Below are positions 42,124 to 50,431 of a stretch of DNA of 64,000 nt, piece by piece. This DNA is from JAEUNJ01 sp052035955. GTDB lineage: Bacteria; Pseudomonadota; Gammaproteobacteria; Burkholderiales; Rhodocyclaceae. The DNA is taken from NCBI GenBank assembly GCA_052035955.1, contig JBPOHD010000017.1, forward strand, positions 16,486-80,485. The letters run 5' to 3'. Within the stretch, counting starts at the first letter, position 1. Every line of letters begins with the position of its first letter. Position numbers and translations under genes: made by a program. Under the pieces are notes generated by a model. That model was not told where the DNA came from, ran no database searches, and worked only from the letters and a program-made list of their open reading frames with translations.

Positions 42124-42909
42124 GTGACGCCCATCCTCGTCTTCGACATCGAGACCATTCCGGACGTGGCCGGAATCCGCGCCCTGCACGGGCTCCCGGC
42201 CGCCCTTTCCGACACGGAGGCGGCCGAGTTCGCCTTCCAGAAGCAGCGGGCGCGCAACGGCAGCGACTTCCTGCCCCATCACCTGCAGCGCGTGGCGGTG
42301 ATCTCCTGCTTCCTGCGCAACGGGGACGGCATGAACGTCTGGTCCCTGGCGGAGCCGAAACTCGCCGAAGGGGAGATCATCCAGCGTTTCTTCACGGGCA
42401 TAGAGAAGTACACGCCCCAGCTCGTGTCCTGGAACGGCGGCGGCTTCGACCTTCCCGTGCTCCACTACCGGGGCCTGATCCACGGCGTCGCGGCGCAGCG
42501 CTACTGGGACATGGGGGAGGGCGACTACCGGGATAGCCGCGACTTCAAGTGGAACAACTACATCAGCCGTTACCACGCGCGCCATCTGGACCTGATGGAC
42601 CTGCTGGCCCTTTACCAGCCACGGGCCAATGCTCCCCTGGACGAATTGGCCAGGCTCATGGGCCTGCCCGGCAAGCTGGGCATGGATGGCGGTGCCGTGT
42701 GGTCGGCCTGGAACGAGGGCCGCATCGACGAGATCCGCGATTATTGCGAGACCGACGTCGTCAATACCTACCTGGTATTCCTGCGCTTCCAGCAGATGCG
42801 GGGCATCCTGACGCCCGCCGAGCACGATCGGGAGGTGGCGCTGCTGAAGCAGCACCTCGGTGCCCTGGCCCAGGAGCACTGGCGGAAGTTCCTTGCCGCA
42901 TGGGAATGA
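42124..42909 (+). CDS. Predicted 3'-5' exonuclease (DNA polymerase B-like exonuclease domain)
   Basis: A 261-residue DEDD exonuclease resembling the proofreading domain of family B polymerases (DNA_pol_B_exo2). ExoI is VFDIETIPD (Asp and Glu), ExoII SWNGGGFDLPVL (Asp), and ExoIII YCETDVVNTYLVFLR (Asp). It is stand-alone with no polymerase domain. The GTG at 42124 starts the gene. The substrate, DNA or RNA, is unknown; the protein is widespread in betaproteobacteria. Its stop overlaps the next start at ATGA. Confidence 0.88.
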   Translation: MTPILVFDIETIPDVAGIRALHGLPAALSDTEAAEFAFQKQRARNGSDFLPHHLQRVAVISCFLRNGDGMNVWSLAEPKLAEGEIIQRFFTGIEKYTPQLVSWNGGGFDLPVLHYRGLIHGVAAQRYWDMGEGDYRDSRDFKWNNYISRYHARHLDLMDLLALYQPRANAPLDELARLMGLPGKLGMDGGAVWSAWNEGRIDEIRDYCETDVVNTYLVFLRFQQMRGILTPAEHDREVALLKQHLGALAQEHWRKFLAAWE

Positions 42910-43442
42910 TCATGGCATTCGATCGGGGTCGCCGCGGTCCGGCCTCCGTGTTCCGGCTCCTGATGGTCACCTCCGGCCTGGCGCTGGCCGCCGCTCCCGC
43001 TGCCGCCCAGGTCTTCCGCTGCCTGGAGAACGGACGCCCGGTGTTCCAGGACACGCCCTGTCCGGATCCCCGCGCCGCCCCGCCGGCAGCCCGCCCCGCC
43101 GACGAGAGCCGGTGGCCCTACGGATGCTATGAATTGCGGGCGACGGCAGGCACGGCCGAGAACCAGGCCTTCCGCATCCTGTCCTCCGGCGGCCGGCCGG
43201 TCATCGCCTTCAGGGAGAAGGGGACAAAGCCGGAACTGCTGGCCCTGCGGCCGGCCAGCGTTGCCGAGCTCGAACAGGCGGCCGGCGGCGGGCGCATGGA
43301 GTTCGAGGACGGCTACGTCCTGAGCGAGTTCGCCGGCAAGGGAGAAAAGCCCATCGGCCTGTTCCGCCAGGGCCGGACGCTGTTCGGCTACTTCTTCGTC
43401 GCCAACGGTCCCGTATCGCGCGTGGACTGCCGGGGCTGGTGA
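42906..43442 (+). CDS. DUF4124-like secreted protein
   Basis: A 178-residue exported protein with a signal peptide (LLMVTSGLALAAAPAAA) and a DUF4124-like motif, VFRCLENGRPVFQDTPCPDPR. The rest (YGCYELRATAGTAENQAFRILS...GWxxxx) is not recognised. Two cysteine pairs may form disulfides. The start overlaps the exonuclease stop; an ATG at 42912 is an alternative. The function is unknown. Confidence 0.75.
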   Translation: MIMAFDRGRRGPASVFRLLMVTSGLALAAAPAAAQVFRCLENGRPVFQDTPCPDPRAAPPAARPADESRWPYGCYELRATAGTAENQAFRILSSGGRPVIAFREKGTKPELLALRPASVAELEQAAGGGRMEFEDGYVLSEFAGKGEKPIGLFRQGRTLFGYFFVANGPVSRVDCRGW

Positions 43443-43445
43443 TCG

Positions 43446-44927
43446 ATGGTCGAGGAGGCTCCCGGCATCCGGTTCGTTCCCGATCCCGCCGGGCGGCGGA
43501 GTTCCCTGGCCGCCGGCCGGGCCATCCTTGCCGCGGCCCTGGAACCGGCCGATCCGGCGGGTGCCCGGGCCCTGCGCGAGGAGACCGCCTGGCGGACCGG
43601 GTATCCGCGGCATGTGCGCGCCCTGGTGGAGGCGGGTCTGGCCTCGCCGGAGCGGGCGATCGCGGTGGCCCGGAGCGGCCTCGCCGCCGCCGCGGAGTCC
43701 CTGGAATTCAGCCGAGGCGCCAGGGTGACCTCCCTGGCGGCGGCGATGGAGGCGCCGGCCCATCGGTTCCGCACCCTGCTGATCGAAGGCAAGGGCGACC
43801 CGGCGCCGGTCCCCTGGCGCCTTCCCTACCGTGGGCGGGAACTGGCCGGGCCGGAGCTTCTGGACCGGCTGGACGCCTGGGAGGCCGGCGGCATCGTCGA
43901 GCCGGGTCACGCGGCCGCCCTGCGCCGTGCCGCCCGCCATCCGGAGTGGTTCGACCTGTCGGACCAGCACGTGGCGATGCTGGGCGCCGCCGCCGAGGCC
44001 GGGCCCCTGGCCTGGCTGGCCCGCTGGCGCGCCAACATCGTTGCCGTCGAACCGCCGCGGGCGGGCACCTGGTCGCGCCTGGCGGCGACCGCCGCGGCGG
44101 GCAACGGCCGCCTCTTCGCCCCCCTGGCACCGGGCGCCGGCACCGACGTCGCGGCGGCCGGAGCCGACCTGCTGACCGACACGCCGGAGATCGCCGCCTG
44201 GATCGGCGAGTTCCGGGCGCCGCTGGCCGTCGCCGCCCTGGCCTACCTGGACGGGGAGAAGCACGTGCGCCTCGTGGCGGCGATGAACGCCATCGTCGAC
44301 GCGGCGGGGCGCCAGGGCCGCGATGCCACCGCCGCCTTCCTCGCCACTTCCACGGATGCCTTCGCGGTCCCGTCCTCGGTCGCCGGTCCGGCACGGGCGG
44401 CCTATGCCGAACGGGGTGCCGCCCGCCGATTGGTCCAGGGACCGCTGCGGACGCTCACGGGTGGGCGGCTGTTCGCTCCCCATTACGGCCCGGGCCCGGG
44501 CGAGGGAGGCCATGGCATCGCCGATTGCCTGATCCTGCAGCAGGGTCCGAACTACGCCCTCGCCAAGCGCATGCAGCAGTGGCAGGCCACGGTCATGCGC
44601 GACGACGGCCGCCGGGTCTCCTTCAACGTCACCCCGTCCACCACCACCCGCTCGGTGGTCCACAACCGGGGCCTGGCCGCCGGATTCCGGGGTGCCGGCG
44701 CCTTCGGCATCGAGGTGTTCGCACCCGAGACCACGAATGCGATCACCGCCGCCCTGCTGGTCCACGACCTGCGCTGCCCCGAGTCTGTCGGCAATCCCGC
44801 CCGGCCCCTGGGCCATCCCCTGGACCTGCTGACGGCCCAGGCCAATCATGGCGGCCTCTGGCGCCTTCCCTACCTGCCGCGCAGCGTCCTTCCCCTGGCG
44901 GCGGCCCTGGGCTTCCTCAAGCGATGA
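43446..44927 (+). CDS. Unknown protein, 493 residues
   Basis: A large cytoplasmic-looking protein with no signal peptide, starting three bases after its neighbour. I do not recognise it. The N-terminal half is Ala-rich and helical; the C-terminal half contains conserved-looking motifs: GPLRTLTGGRLFAPHYGPGP, GIADCLILQQGPNYALAKRMQ, TPSTTTRSVVHNRGLAAGF and FAPETTNAITAALLVHDLRCP. The Thr/Asn-rich C terminus might suggest a nucleotide or cofactor fold, but I cannot support an assignment. Length and codon use are those of a real gene. Confidence 0.7.
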   Translation: MVEEAPGIRFVPDPAGRRSSLAAGRAILAAALEPADPAGARALREETAWRTGYPRHVRALVEAGLASPERAIAVARSGLAAAAESLEFSRGARVTSLAAAMEAPAHRFRTLLIEGKGDPAPVPWRLPYRGRELAGPELLDRLDAWEAGGIVEPGHAAALRRAARHPEWFDLSDQHVAMLGAAAEAGPLAWLARWRANIVAVEPPRAGTWSRLAATAAAGNGRLFAPLAPGAGTDVAAAGADLLTDTPEIAAWIGEFRAPLAVAALAYLDGEKHVRLVAAMNAIVDAAGRQGRDATAAFLATSTDAFAVPSSVAGPARAAYAERGAARRLVQGPLRTLTGGRLFAPHYGPGPGEGGHGIADCLILQQGPNYALAKRMQQWQATVMRDDGRRVSFNVTPSTTTRSVVHNRGLAAGFRGAGAFGIEVFAPETTNAITAALLVHDLRCPESVGNPARPLGHPLDLLTAQANHGGLWRLPYLPRSVLPLAAALGFLKR

Positions 44928-44939
44928 GGAGGGCCGGGC

Positions 44940-45830
44940 TTGGATGAGGGAAGGTGGGCGCCGCCGCCCGCCGGGGCCGCCATCGCGCTGCCCCGCGAGC
45001 AGGGGGTGATGAGCTTCCGCCACTGCCGCCATGGCCTGATGGCTTTCCTGTCCGCCGACGACACCATCGGACGGGCGCTGGACATCTACGGCGAATTCGC
45101 CGAAAGCGAGAACCGGTTGATGGCCTCGCTGCTGCGCTCGGGTGACCGCGTCGTCGACGTGGGCTGCAACGTGGGCACCGTCAGCCTCGCCCTCGCCGCG
45201 CGCGTCGGGCCGGACGGCGAGGTCCTGGCCTTCGACCCGCAGCGACTCGTCTTCCAGGCCTTCTGCGCCGCCGTCGCCCTGAACGGACTGACCCAGGTGC
45301 GGGCCTGGCACGCGGCGGTCGGCGCCAGGCCGGGCCGCGTTCGCATGCCCCTCGTCGATCCGCGGAAACCGTTCAATTTCGGCGCCGCCCGGGTGGCCGG
45401 CGACGGCGCCGCAGGGCCGGGGGAGGACGTTCCGCTGATGACCCTGGATTCCCTCGACCTGCCGTCCTGCCACCTGCTCAAGATCGATGTCGAGGGCATG
45501 GACTTCGACGTCCTCCTGGGCGGCGAGGACCTTGTCCGGCGCTGCCGTCCCGCCATCTACATGGAGGCGAAGCAGGGGCCCCGTACCCGGGACGCCATCG
45601 CCTGGCTGCTGGAACGGGATTACCTGTGCCACTGGCATTTCGCCGCCTTCTACTCGGCCGACAACTTCAACGGGGTCAGGGAAAACGTCTTCGGCCACCG
45701 GGGCGACATCAACCTGCTGGCGCTGCCGGCGGAGAAGCCGGCGCGGGCCCGCCTGCCGGCCGTCGCGGGGCCGGAGGCCGACTGGCGGCGCGACTACGAA
45801 GCGTTCCTGAGGCCGGGCGATGCCGGCTGA
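44940..45830 (+). CDS. FkbM-family SAM-dependent methyltransferase
   Basis: A 296-residue methyltransferase. SAM motif I is VVDVGCNVGTVSLALA, followed by FDPQRLVFQAFCAAVALNGL, the FkbM signature HLLKIDVEGMDFDVLLGGEDLVRRCRPAIYMEA and NLLALPAEK. The family typically O-methylates sugars, including those of surface glycans. The TTG at 44940 has AGGAGGG at 44927-44933 and is preferred over the ATG at 45009. It lies just before the second PEP-CTERM gene, compatible with surface glycan modification, though there is no direct link. Confidence 0.88.
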   Translation: MDEGRWAPPPAGAAIALPREQGVMSFRHCRHGLMAFLSADDTIGRALDIYGEFAESENRLMASLLRSGDRVVDVGCNVGTVSLALAARVGPDGEVLAFDPQRLVFQAFCAAVALNGLTQVRAWHAAVGARPGRVRMPLVDPRKPFNFGAARVAGDGAAGPGEDVPLMTLDSLDLPSCHLLKIDVEGMDFDVLLGGEDLVRRCRPAIYMEAKQGPRTRDAIAWLLERDYLCHWHFAAFYSADNFNGVRENVFGHRGDINLLALPAEKPARARLPAVAGPEADWRRDYEAFLRPGDAG

Positions 45831-45836
45831 GCGGGG

Positions 45837-45861
45837 GGCATAGTCCGATCGGGCTATTGCC
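45837..45861. promoter_or_regulatory. Palindromic putative operator, second copy
   Basis: The core ATAGTCCGATCGGGCTAT (45840-45857) is an inverted repeat with one mismatch pair. Reverse-complemented it aligns with the element at 13079-13103 over GGCAATAG, CC and TCGGACTAT. It lies about 95 bases upstream of PEP-CTERM gene 2. Two matching copies before two genes of one class make regulation more likely than chance. Confidence 0.55.
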
Positions 45862-45953
45862 GACGGGGTATGCCTCGTGATTTGATGCGGAATGCGATTC
45901 CGAACCGCCGGGCCGCATGCCCGGCTCCCCTAGACCCGATCCGCGAGGTTTCC

Positions 45954-46562
45954 ATGAAAAGTTCCCGCTACCTGCCCGTCCTGCTCGGCGCCGCCCTCTC
46001 GCTGTCGGCCCAGGCCGCCACGTCGATCCCCGATGTCTATAGCCGGACCGGTCCTTCGGAGACCCTTTCGGTGCCCTTCACGAACCCCGGGGTGGCCACC
46101 GCCTTCAGCTACTCGGGGAACGTGGAGGTGATCGTCTCGGGCACCGGCTATAGCGCCGGGTCCGCGATCAACGATGCCTTTTACGGGGTCCCCTCGGGGG
46201 TTTCCTACAATGCCCAGTACTACCAGCTCAACCTGGGCTGGACCGGCGCCGACCTGGTTCCGTTCGTCGGGGAAGCCCGCAATGCCAACAACTTCATCAC
46301 CTTCATCGAGGGCGTCGGTGCCGTGGCACCGACCGCCACCCCGGCCTATAGCCCGGACCACGTCTACCGTTTCGTCGTCCAGGTGCCGCTCGCCTCGGGC
46401 CCCCTGCAGTTCGGCGTTTCCGACGGAAACTTCGGCGACAACGGGGGCGAGTACCGCATCCAGGTGTTCCAGTTGCAACCGGTGCCCGAGCCGGAAACCT
46501 ATGCGATGATGCTGGCCGGCCTCGCCGCCCTGGGGCGAGTCGGGCGCCGCCGGCGTGCCTGA
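45954..46562 (+). CDS. PEP-CTERM sorting-domain exported protein 2
   Basis: A 202-residue secreted protein with a signal peptide (MKSSRYLPVLLGAALSLSAQAA) and the C-terminal sorting signal VPEPETYAMMLAGL, a hydrophobic helix and GRRRRA. The tail is nearly the same as in the protein encoded at 12122-12949, so both are substrates of the same exosortase system. The body is rich in Ser, Gly, Asn and Tyr, with no Cys, and is probably beta-sheet. ATG 45954 follows GCGAGG. The body function is unknown. Confidence 0.9.
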   Translation: MKSSRYLPVLLGAALSLSAQAATSIPDVYSRTGPSETLSVPFTNPGVATAFSYSGNVEVIVSGTGYSAGSAINDAFYGVPSGVSYNAQYYQLNLGWTGADLVPFVGEARNANNFITFIEGVGAVAPTATPAYSPDHVYRFVVQVPLASGPLQFGVSDGNFGDNGGEYRIQVFQLQPVPEPETYAMMLAGLAALGRVGRRRRA

Positions 46563-46585
46563 CGGGACCATCGGTTTCGCGACCG

Positions 46586-46614
46586 GGGCCGGCACAGCCG
46601 GCCCTTTTCTTCTT
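46586..46614 (+). terminator. Rho-independent terminator after PEP-CTERM gene 2
   Basis: GGGCCGGC (46586-46593) pairs with GCCGGCCC (46597-46604) around ACA and is followed by TTTTCTTCTT. It separates the PEP-CTERM gene from the macrodomain gene. Confidence 0.8.
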
Positions 46615-46633
46615 GGCCGGCGGAGGAGACGTC

Positions 46634-47143
46634 ATGCAACTCGAAGCCATTCGCGGTGACATCACGCGCCTGTCCGTCGATGCCATCGTCAATGCCGCCA
46701 ACGCATCTCTGCTGGGCGGGGGCGGTGTGGACGGCGCCATCCACCGGGCCGCAGGACCGGAGTTGCTTGCCGCCTGCGAGGGACTCGACGGCTGTCCCAC
46801 CGGCGACGCAAAGGCGACTCCCGGTTACCGGCTGCCGGCGCGCTGGGTCATCCATGCCGTCGGGCCACGCTGGCGCGGCGGCAGCCATGGGGAGGCGGGA
46901 CTGCTGGCCTCCTGCTATCGACGGAGCCTGGAAATCGCCGTCGATCTCGGGGCCGCCAGCATCGCCTTTCCGTGCATCAGCACGGGCATCTACGGCTTCC
47001 CCGCCGGGCCGGCGGCGGAGATCGCCGTCGGCACCGTGCGCGCATTCGCGGAATCCGCGAAGGCCCCGCGGCAAGTCGTCTTCTGCTGCTTCTCGGCCGA
47101 GGACCTGTCCCGCTACGAGGCACTCCTGTCGCGGGGCGTCTGA
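46634..47143 (+). CDS. Macrodomain protein, O-acetyl-ADP-ribose deacetylase-like
   Basis: A 169-residue MacroD/YmdB-type domain. It has MQLEAIRGDITRLSVDAIVNAANASLLGGGGVDGAIH, the ADP-ribose-binding core with catalytic Asp in GGGGVDG, and AFPCISTGIYGFP. Such enzymes hydrolyse O-acetyl-ADP-ribose, a sirtuin product, or remove mono-ADP-ribose. ATG 46634 has GGAGGAGA in front. It converges with the rhomboid gene and overlaps its 3' end by 31 bases. A functional link to the distant Sir2 gene is only conceptual. Confidence 0.93.
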   Translation: MQLEAIRGDITRLSVDAIVNAANASLLGGGGVDGAIHRAAGPELLAACEGLDGCPTGDAKATPGYRLPARWVIHAVGPRWRGGSHGEAGLLASCYRRSLEIAVDLGAASIAFPCISTGIYGFPAGPAAEIAVGTVRAFAESAKAPRQVVFCCFSAEDLSRYEALLSRGV

Positions 47144-48486
47144 AGCTCCCGCCGGGCGAGGGCCTCGAGGGCGTACTTCAGGGCGGCCTCGGCCTCCTCC
47201 ATGCGGTCCCCGGCCCGTCCCAGTTCCTTGACGTCCCGGTAGCGTATGGCGTCGGCCAGCCGGGTGAGGCCGTCGCGACGCAGCCCCAGGTAGTCGAGCA
47301 TCTTCTGCCGCACGCGCTCCAGCTCCTCGGTAGGCATGGGCCGGCCGATCAGGTCCACCTCCACGCCGCCGTAACGCCCCGTGGCGTTGCGCAGCATCTC
47401 CTCCGCCTCCCGCTCGCCTATCCTGCCCGCGGCCACCAGGGTGCCCAGGTGGCGCAGGTCGTTGGCAAGCCGTGCCTCCACGTTCATGAGCTTCTGGGCC
47501 GACCGGATCAGGGACAGGCGCCCCTTCGCGTCCAGGCCCGCGGCCGGGGCGACGAAGGCCAGGGCGAGGACGGCGGCGATCACGCCCCCGTAGGCCAGGC
47601 TTCGCCGCCGCGCGGCAACGTTCGCGACCCGGGCCGGGGGTCCCGGCAGGATGCCGAGCAGCAGGCCGCAGAAGAAGCCGCCCGCATGGGCGCCGTTGTC
47701 GATGCCATCCTGCTGGATGCCGTTCCAGAAGGCGTAAACCGTGAAGGCGAGGGTGCCTGCGAAGAGCAGGAGGCGCTTGCCTTCGGACAACAGGTGGTGC
47801 CGCCCGGCCAGGGCAGGGGCCAGCGCGCCGACGACGCCGAAGATCGCCCCCGAGGCGCCGACGCCCACCCGGTCCATGCCGGAATAGAGGCTGACGACGC
47901 TTCCGGCGAGGCCGCTCGACAGGTAGATCAGGAGGAAGAACGCCGGCCCCTGCATGCGCTCGAGCAGGCGGCCGAAGGCGTAGAGGGCGATCATGTTGCC
48001 GATCAGGTGGTCGATGCCGCCGTGCAGGAAGGTGGCGGAGAGCAGTCGCCACACCTGGCCCTCCTGGATCAGGGCGGAGAAGTTCGCGCCCCAGGCGACC
48101 AGCTTGCCGACGTCGGGCGCCAGGAGGCCGCCGCCCTTCCAGACGAAGAGCGCGAAGACCAGGCAGTTGGCCGCCACCAGGGTCCGCGTCATCCAGACCG
48201 AGGGCGGCGGCGCCGCAGCGTCCTCGGCTGCACGGATGGCCGGCCCTGTCGTTCGGCGCGGCGCCGCCTTCCGGCCGTCGGGCGCCGCCTCGGCGGCCGG
48301 GCGGGCCCGGGAGAGGAGCGCGAAGGCACGCCTTCCCCGGTCCAGCCGGGTCGCCGCTTCGGCGGCGTCGATGCGATAGGCATTGGCGCGGAGCGAATCG
48401 AGCAGGGCCTGGTAGGCGGCCCGCAATTCCTCCTGGCTTGCCTGCGGCCCCAGGCGCAGGGTGCGGCGTGCTTCGTCCTCGGTCAT
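47113..48486 (-). CDS. Rhomboid-family intramembrane serine protease with J-like N terminus
   Basis: A 457-residue protein. Residues 1-60 resemble a J-domain (EDEARRTLRLGPQASQEELRAAYQALLDSLR) but lack the HPD tripeptide. After a Pro/Ala linker comes a six-helix rhomboid domain, with LSATFLHGGIDHLIGNMIALYAFG (HxxxxHxxxN), the nucleophile Ser212 in GVGASGAIFG, and His267 in NGAHAGG. A seventh hydrophobic helix and a soluble helical C-terminal region of about 150 residues follow. The catalytic dyad is intact, so proteolysis is likely; substrates are unknown. Confidence 0.92.
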   Translation of the reverse strand: MTEDEARRTLRLGPQASQEELRAAYQALLDSLRANAYRIDAAEAATRLDRGRRAFALLSRARPAAEAAPDGRKAAPRRTTGPAIRAAEDAAAPPPSVWMTRTLVAANCLVFALFVWKGGGLLAPDVGKLVAWGANFSALIQEGQVWRLLSATFLHGGIDHLIGNMIALYAFGRLLERMQGPAFFLLIYLSSGLAGSVVSLYSGMDRVGVGASGAIFGVVGALAPALAGRHHLLSEGKRLLLFAGTLAFTVYAFWNGIQQDGIDNGAHAGGFFCGLLLGILPGPPARVANVAARRRSLAYGGVIAAVLALAFVAPAAGLDAKGRLSLIRSAQKLMNVEARLANDLRHLGTLVAAGRIGEREAEEMLRNATGRYGGVEVDLIGRPMPTEELERVRQKMLDYLGLRRDGLTRLADAIRYRDVKELGRAGDRMEEAEAALKYALEALARRELQTPRDRSAS

Positions 48487-48620
48487 GGGCTGGCCCGCCG
48501 GGCGGCGGAGTGGTTATGCTGGTTGGGAAACCCGGGCAGTATAGACCGTACCGCCGCCATGCGTCGGTCCGAGTGCATCCGGCGCCCGCGCCGGGGCCCA
48601 CGGGAGCGCGGGGCCCGGGA

Positions 48621-49406
48621 TCAGACGGTGGCCGTCGCCGGCGGGGCCGCCAGGCGCCCGGCCAGGTTCCCCAGCCCCAGGACCCGGAGGGCCGCCGCCA
48701 GGCGCTCCGGGCGTGCCGTCGCCATCAGTGTCAGTTGTCCGCGGCCGCGGCCGGCCTCGCCGGCCAGGCGGACGACCTGGCGGCCCACCGGCTCGGCCAC
48801 GTCGACCAGGTCTGCCCGACTGCCGGCCACCGCCCGCAACTGGCTTGCCAGGAAGGAATAGTGGGTACAGCCGAGGACGAGGCGGTCCACGCCGGCCTCC
48901 AGCAAGGGCACGATCCGTCCCTCGACCTCGGCCGCGAAGCCGGGGTCCTCCAGATGGAGGGTCTCCACCCGCGTCGCCCAGCCCGGGCAGGCTTCCACAT
49001 GCACCCGCACATGGCCCGCATGTTCCCGGATCAGGCGGGCCAGTCGCTCGCTGCGCGCCGTCGATTCGGTCGCCAGCACGGCGATTTGGCCGCTGCGGGT
49101 CGAGGCCGCGGCCGGCTTGACGCCCGGCTCGACGCCGACCACGGGAATGCCCGGGTGGCGCAGGCGAAGCTCATTGACCGCCGCCGCCGTGGCGGTATTG
49201 CAGGCCACCACGATCATCCGGCAGCCCCGTCCCGCCAGGTGGTCGCCGATGGCGAGGACCCGGTCCCGGATGAAGCCGTCGGGGCGCCCGCCATAGGGCA
49301 CGTGCGCCGTGTCCGCCAGGTAGGTCAGGTCCGCTGCCGGCAGCGCCCGGGCGACCGCCGCCAGGACCGACAGCCCCCCCAGGCCCGAATCGAAGATGCC
49401 GATCAA
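48621..49406 (-). CDS. murI: Glutamate racemase
   Basis: A 261-residue cofactor-independent racemase supplying D-glutamate for peptidoglycan. The catalytic cysteines are in VVACNTATAAAVNELR and VLGCTHYSFLA. The substrate loop GIFDSGLGGLSVL is at the N terminus, and YLADTAHVPYGGR follows. The TTG start at 49406 is supported by a GGAGG five bases upstream and overlaps the stop of the B12 regulator gene. It is apparently co-transcribed with that regulator. Confidence 0.95.
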   Translation of the reverse strand: MIGIFDSGLGGLSVLAAVARALPAADLTYLADTAHVPYGGRPDGFIRDRVLAIGDHLAGRGCRMIVVACNTATAAAVNELRLRHPGIPVVGVEPGVKPAAASTRSGQIAVLATESTARSERLARLIREHAGHVRVHVEACPGWATRVETLHLEDPGFAAEVEGRIVPLLEAGVDRLVLGCTHYSFLASQLRAVAGSRADLVDVAEPVGRQVVRLAGEAGRGRGQLTLMATARPERLAAALRVLGLGNLAGRLAAPPATATV

Positions 49407-50323
49407 ACCGCGCCTCCGACCGCCCGGCGCAGCCGCGCCAGTTCCTCGAGGGCCCCGGGAAAGCCCTCCACCTTCAGCGTGCCGTGGGGGATTCTCGCCA
49501 CCCGGTGGGTGCCACGGCCGCCGGCCCAGATCTCGATGCCGGAAGGTACCCGACGACGCAGGTCCAGGAGCAGGTTGGCGATCCGTCGGGTCGGGAACGC
49601 CAGGCTGAAGGAAAGGCCGACGACATCCGCCTTCTGCGCCGCGGCCGCGGCCGCGACCTCGTGCATGGGGGCCTCGGTGCCCAGGGAAAGGCAGTGGGCG
49701 CCGCGCCGGGCCAGAAGGGCCTGGAGCATCAGGATTCCCAGGCCGTGGGATTCCCCCGGCGGGGTCGCGACCACGAAACGGGGCGATCCGTCCGGGCGGA
49801 ACTCGCCCGCGATGGATTCCCGCAGCAGGCCCTGGATGACCTCCGAATACAGGTGCTCCTCGTACACCGCCAGCAGGCCCAGGGTCCAGGCCTCACCGAC
49901 GGCCTCGGTCAGCGGCGCGACGGTGTCGACGATGAAGGATTCGAGGCCCTGCCGTTCCCGCGCCGCGATCAGTTCGCGCCGCAGGGCGACGAAGTCCTGG
50001 CGCCGCAAAATTTCGAAGATCGATTCGTGGAAGGCATCGATGCAGCTGCGGTCGCCCTCCGCCAGGATTCGCAGTTCGGCCAGGTCCAGACCCATCACCG
50101 CGCCGGGCCGCCGCCCGCCGTCGATGAGCCGCTTGACGATGCGCAGGCGCTCCACTTGATCGACCGGATAGCAGCGCTCGCCGCGACCGTCCCGAATGGG
50201 ATTCGGGAAGCCGTACCGGGTCTCCCACTTGCGCAGGACATCCTTGGAAATCCCTAATTCCCGCTCTAGTATTTGTATTCTAACTGGTTGTTTAGGCACT
50301 GTTTTATAGAATGTCCTGGACAT
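49403..50323 (-). CDS. CarH/LitR-type MerR regulator with cobalamin-binding light-sensor domain
   Basis: A 306-residue regulator. The N-terminal MerR helix-turn-helix is ERELGISKDVLRKWETRYGFPNP (residues 20-42), then a helical B12-binding cap and a Rossmann cobalamin domain. The photoreceptor signature W-x9-EH is present: Trp146 and Glu156-His157 in WTLGLLAVYEEH. The cobalamin ligand motif ExHxxG (ESHGLG, His193), followed by SFSL and AGG, is also intact. In CarH/LitR, adenosylcobalamin keeps a tetramer on DNA in the dark and light breaks it. The ATG at 50323 is chosen; a GTG nine codons in is possible. It is divergent from bphO-bphP. Confidence 0.9.
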   Translation of the reverse strand: MSRTFYKTVPKQPVRIQILERELGISKDVLRKWETRYGFPNPIRDGRGERCYPVDQVERLRIVKRLIDGGRRPGAVMGLDLAELRILAEGDRSCIDAFHESIFEILRRQDFVALRRELIAARERQGLESFIVDTVAPLTEAVGEAWTLGLLAVYEEHLYSEVIQGLLRESIAGEFRPDGSPRFVVATPPGESHGLGILMLQALLARRGAHCLSLGTEAPMHEVAAAAAAQKADVVGLSFSLAFPTRRIANLLLDLRRRVPSGIEIWAGGRGTHRVARIPHGTLKVEGFPGALEELARLRRAVGGAV

Positions 50324-50324
50324 T
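50310..50324. promoter_or_regulatory. Perfect 15-base palindrome over the start of the B12 photoreceptor gene
   Basis: AATGTCCTGGACATT is symmetric about its central T and overlaps the putative ATG. It lies in the region between the leftward regulator gene and rightward bphO, which is more AT-rich than the rest of the window. It could be an operator for autoregulation or for control of bphO; that is inference. Confidence 0.4.
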
Positions 50325-50431
50325 AACCTCTATGTCGTCTAGGATACGCCGACTTTTCACGGGGGCGTGCCCGATACCCGCACCGCCGTGTCACCCGTTT
50401 TTTTTGCCGGTACCTTTTTTCCGGCCGCGTG

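Noticed and set aside
47113..48486. The rhomboid gene as a rhombosortase for surface proteins
   Set aside because: Rhombosortases act on GlyGly-CTERM proteins; both sorted proteins here have PEP-CTERM signals, and this rhomboid has extra domains.
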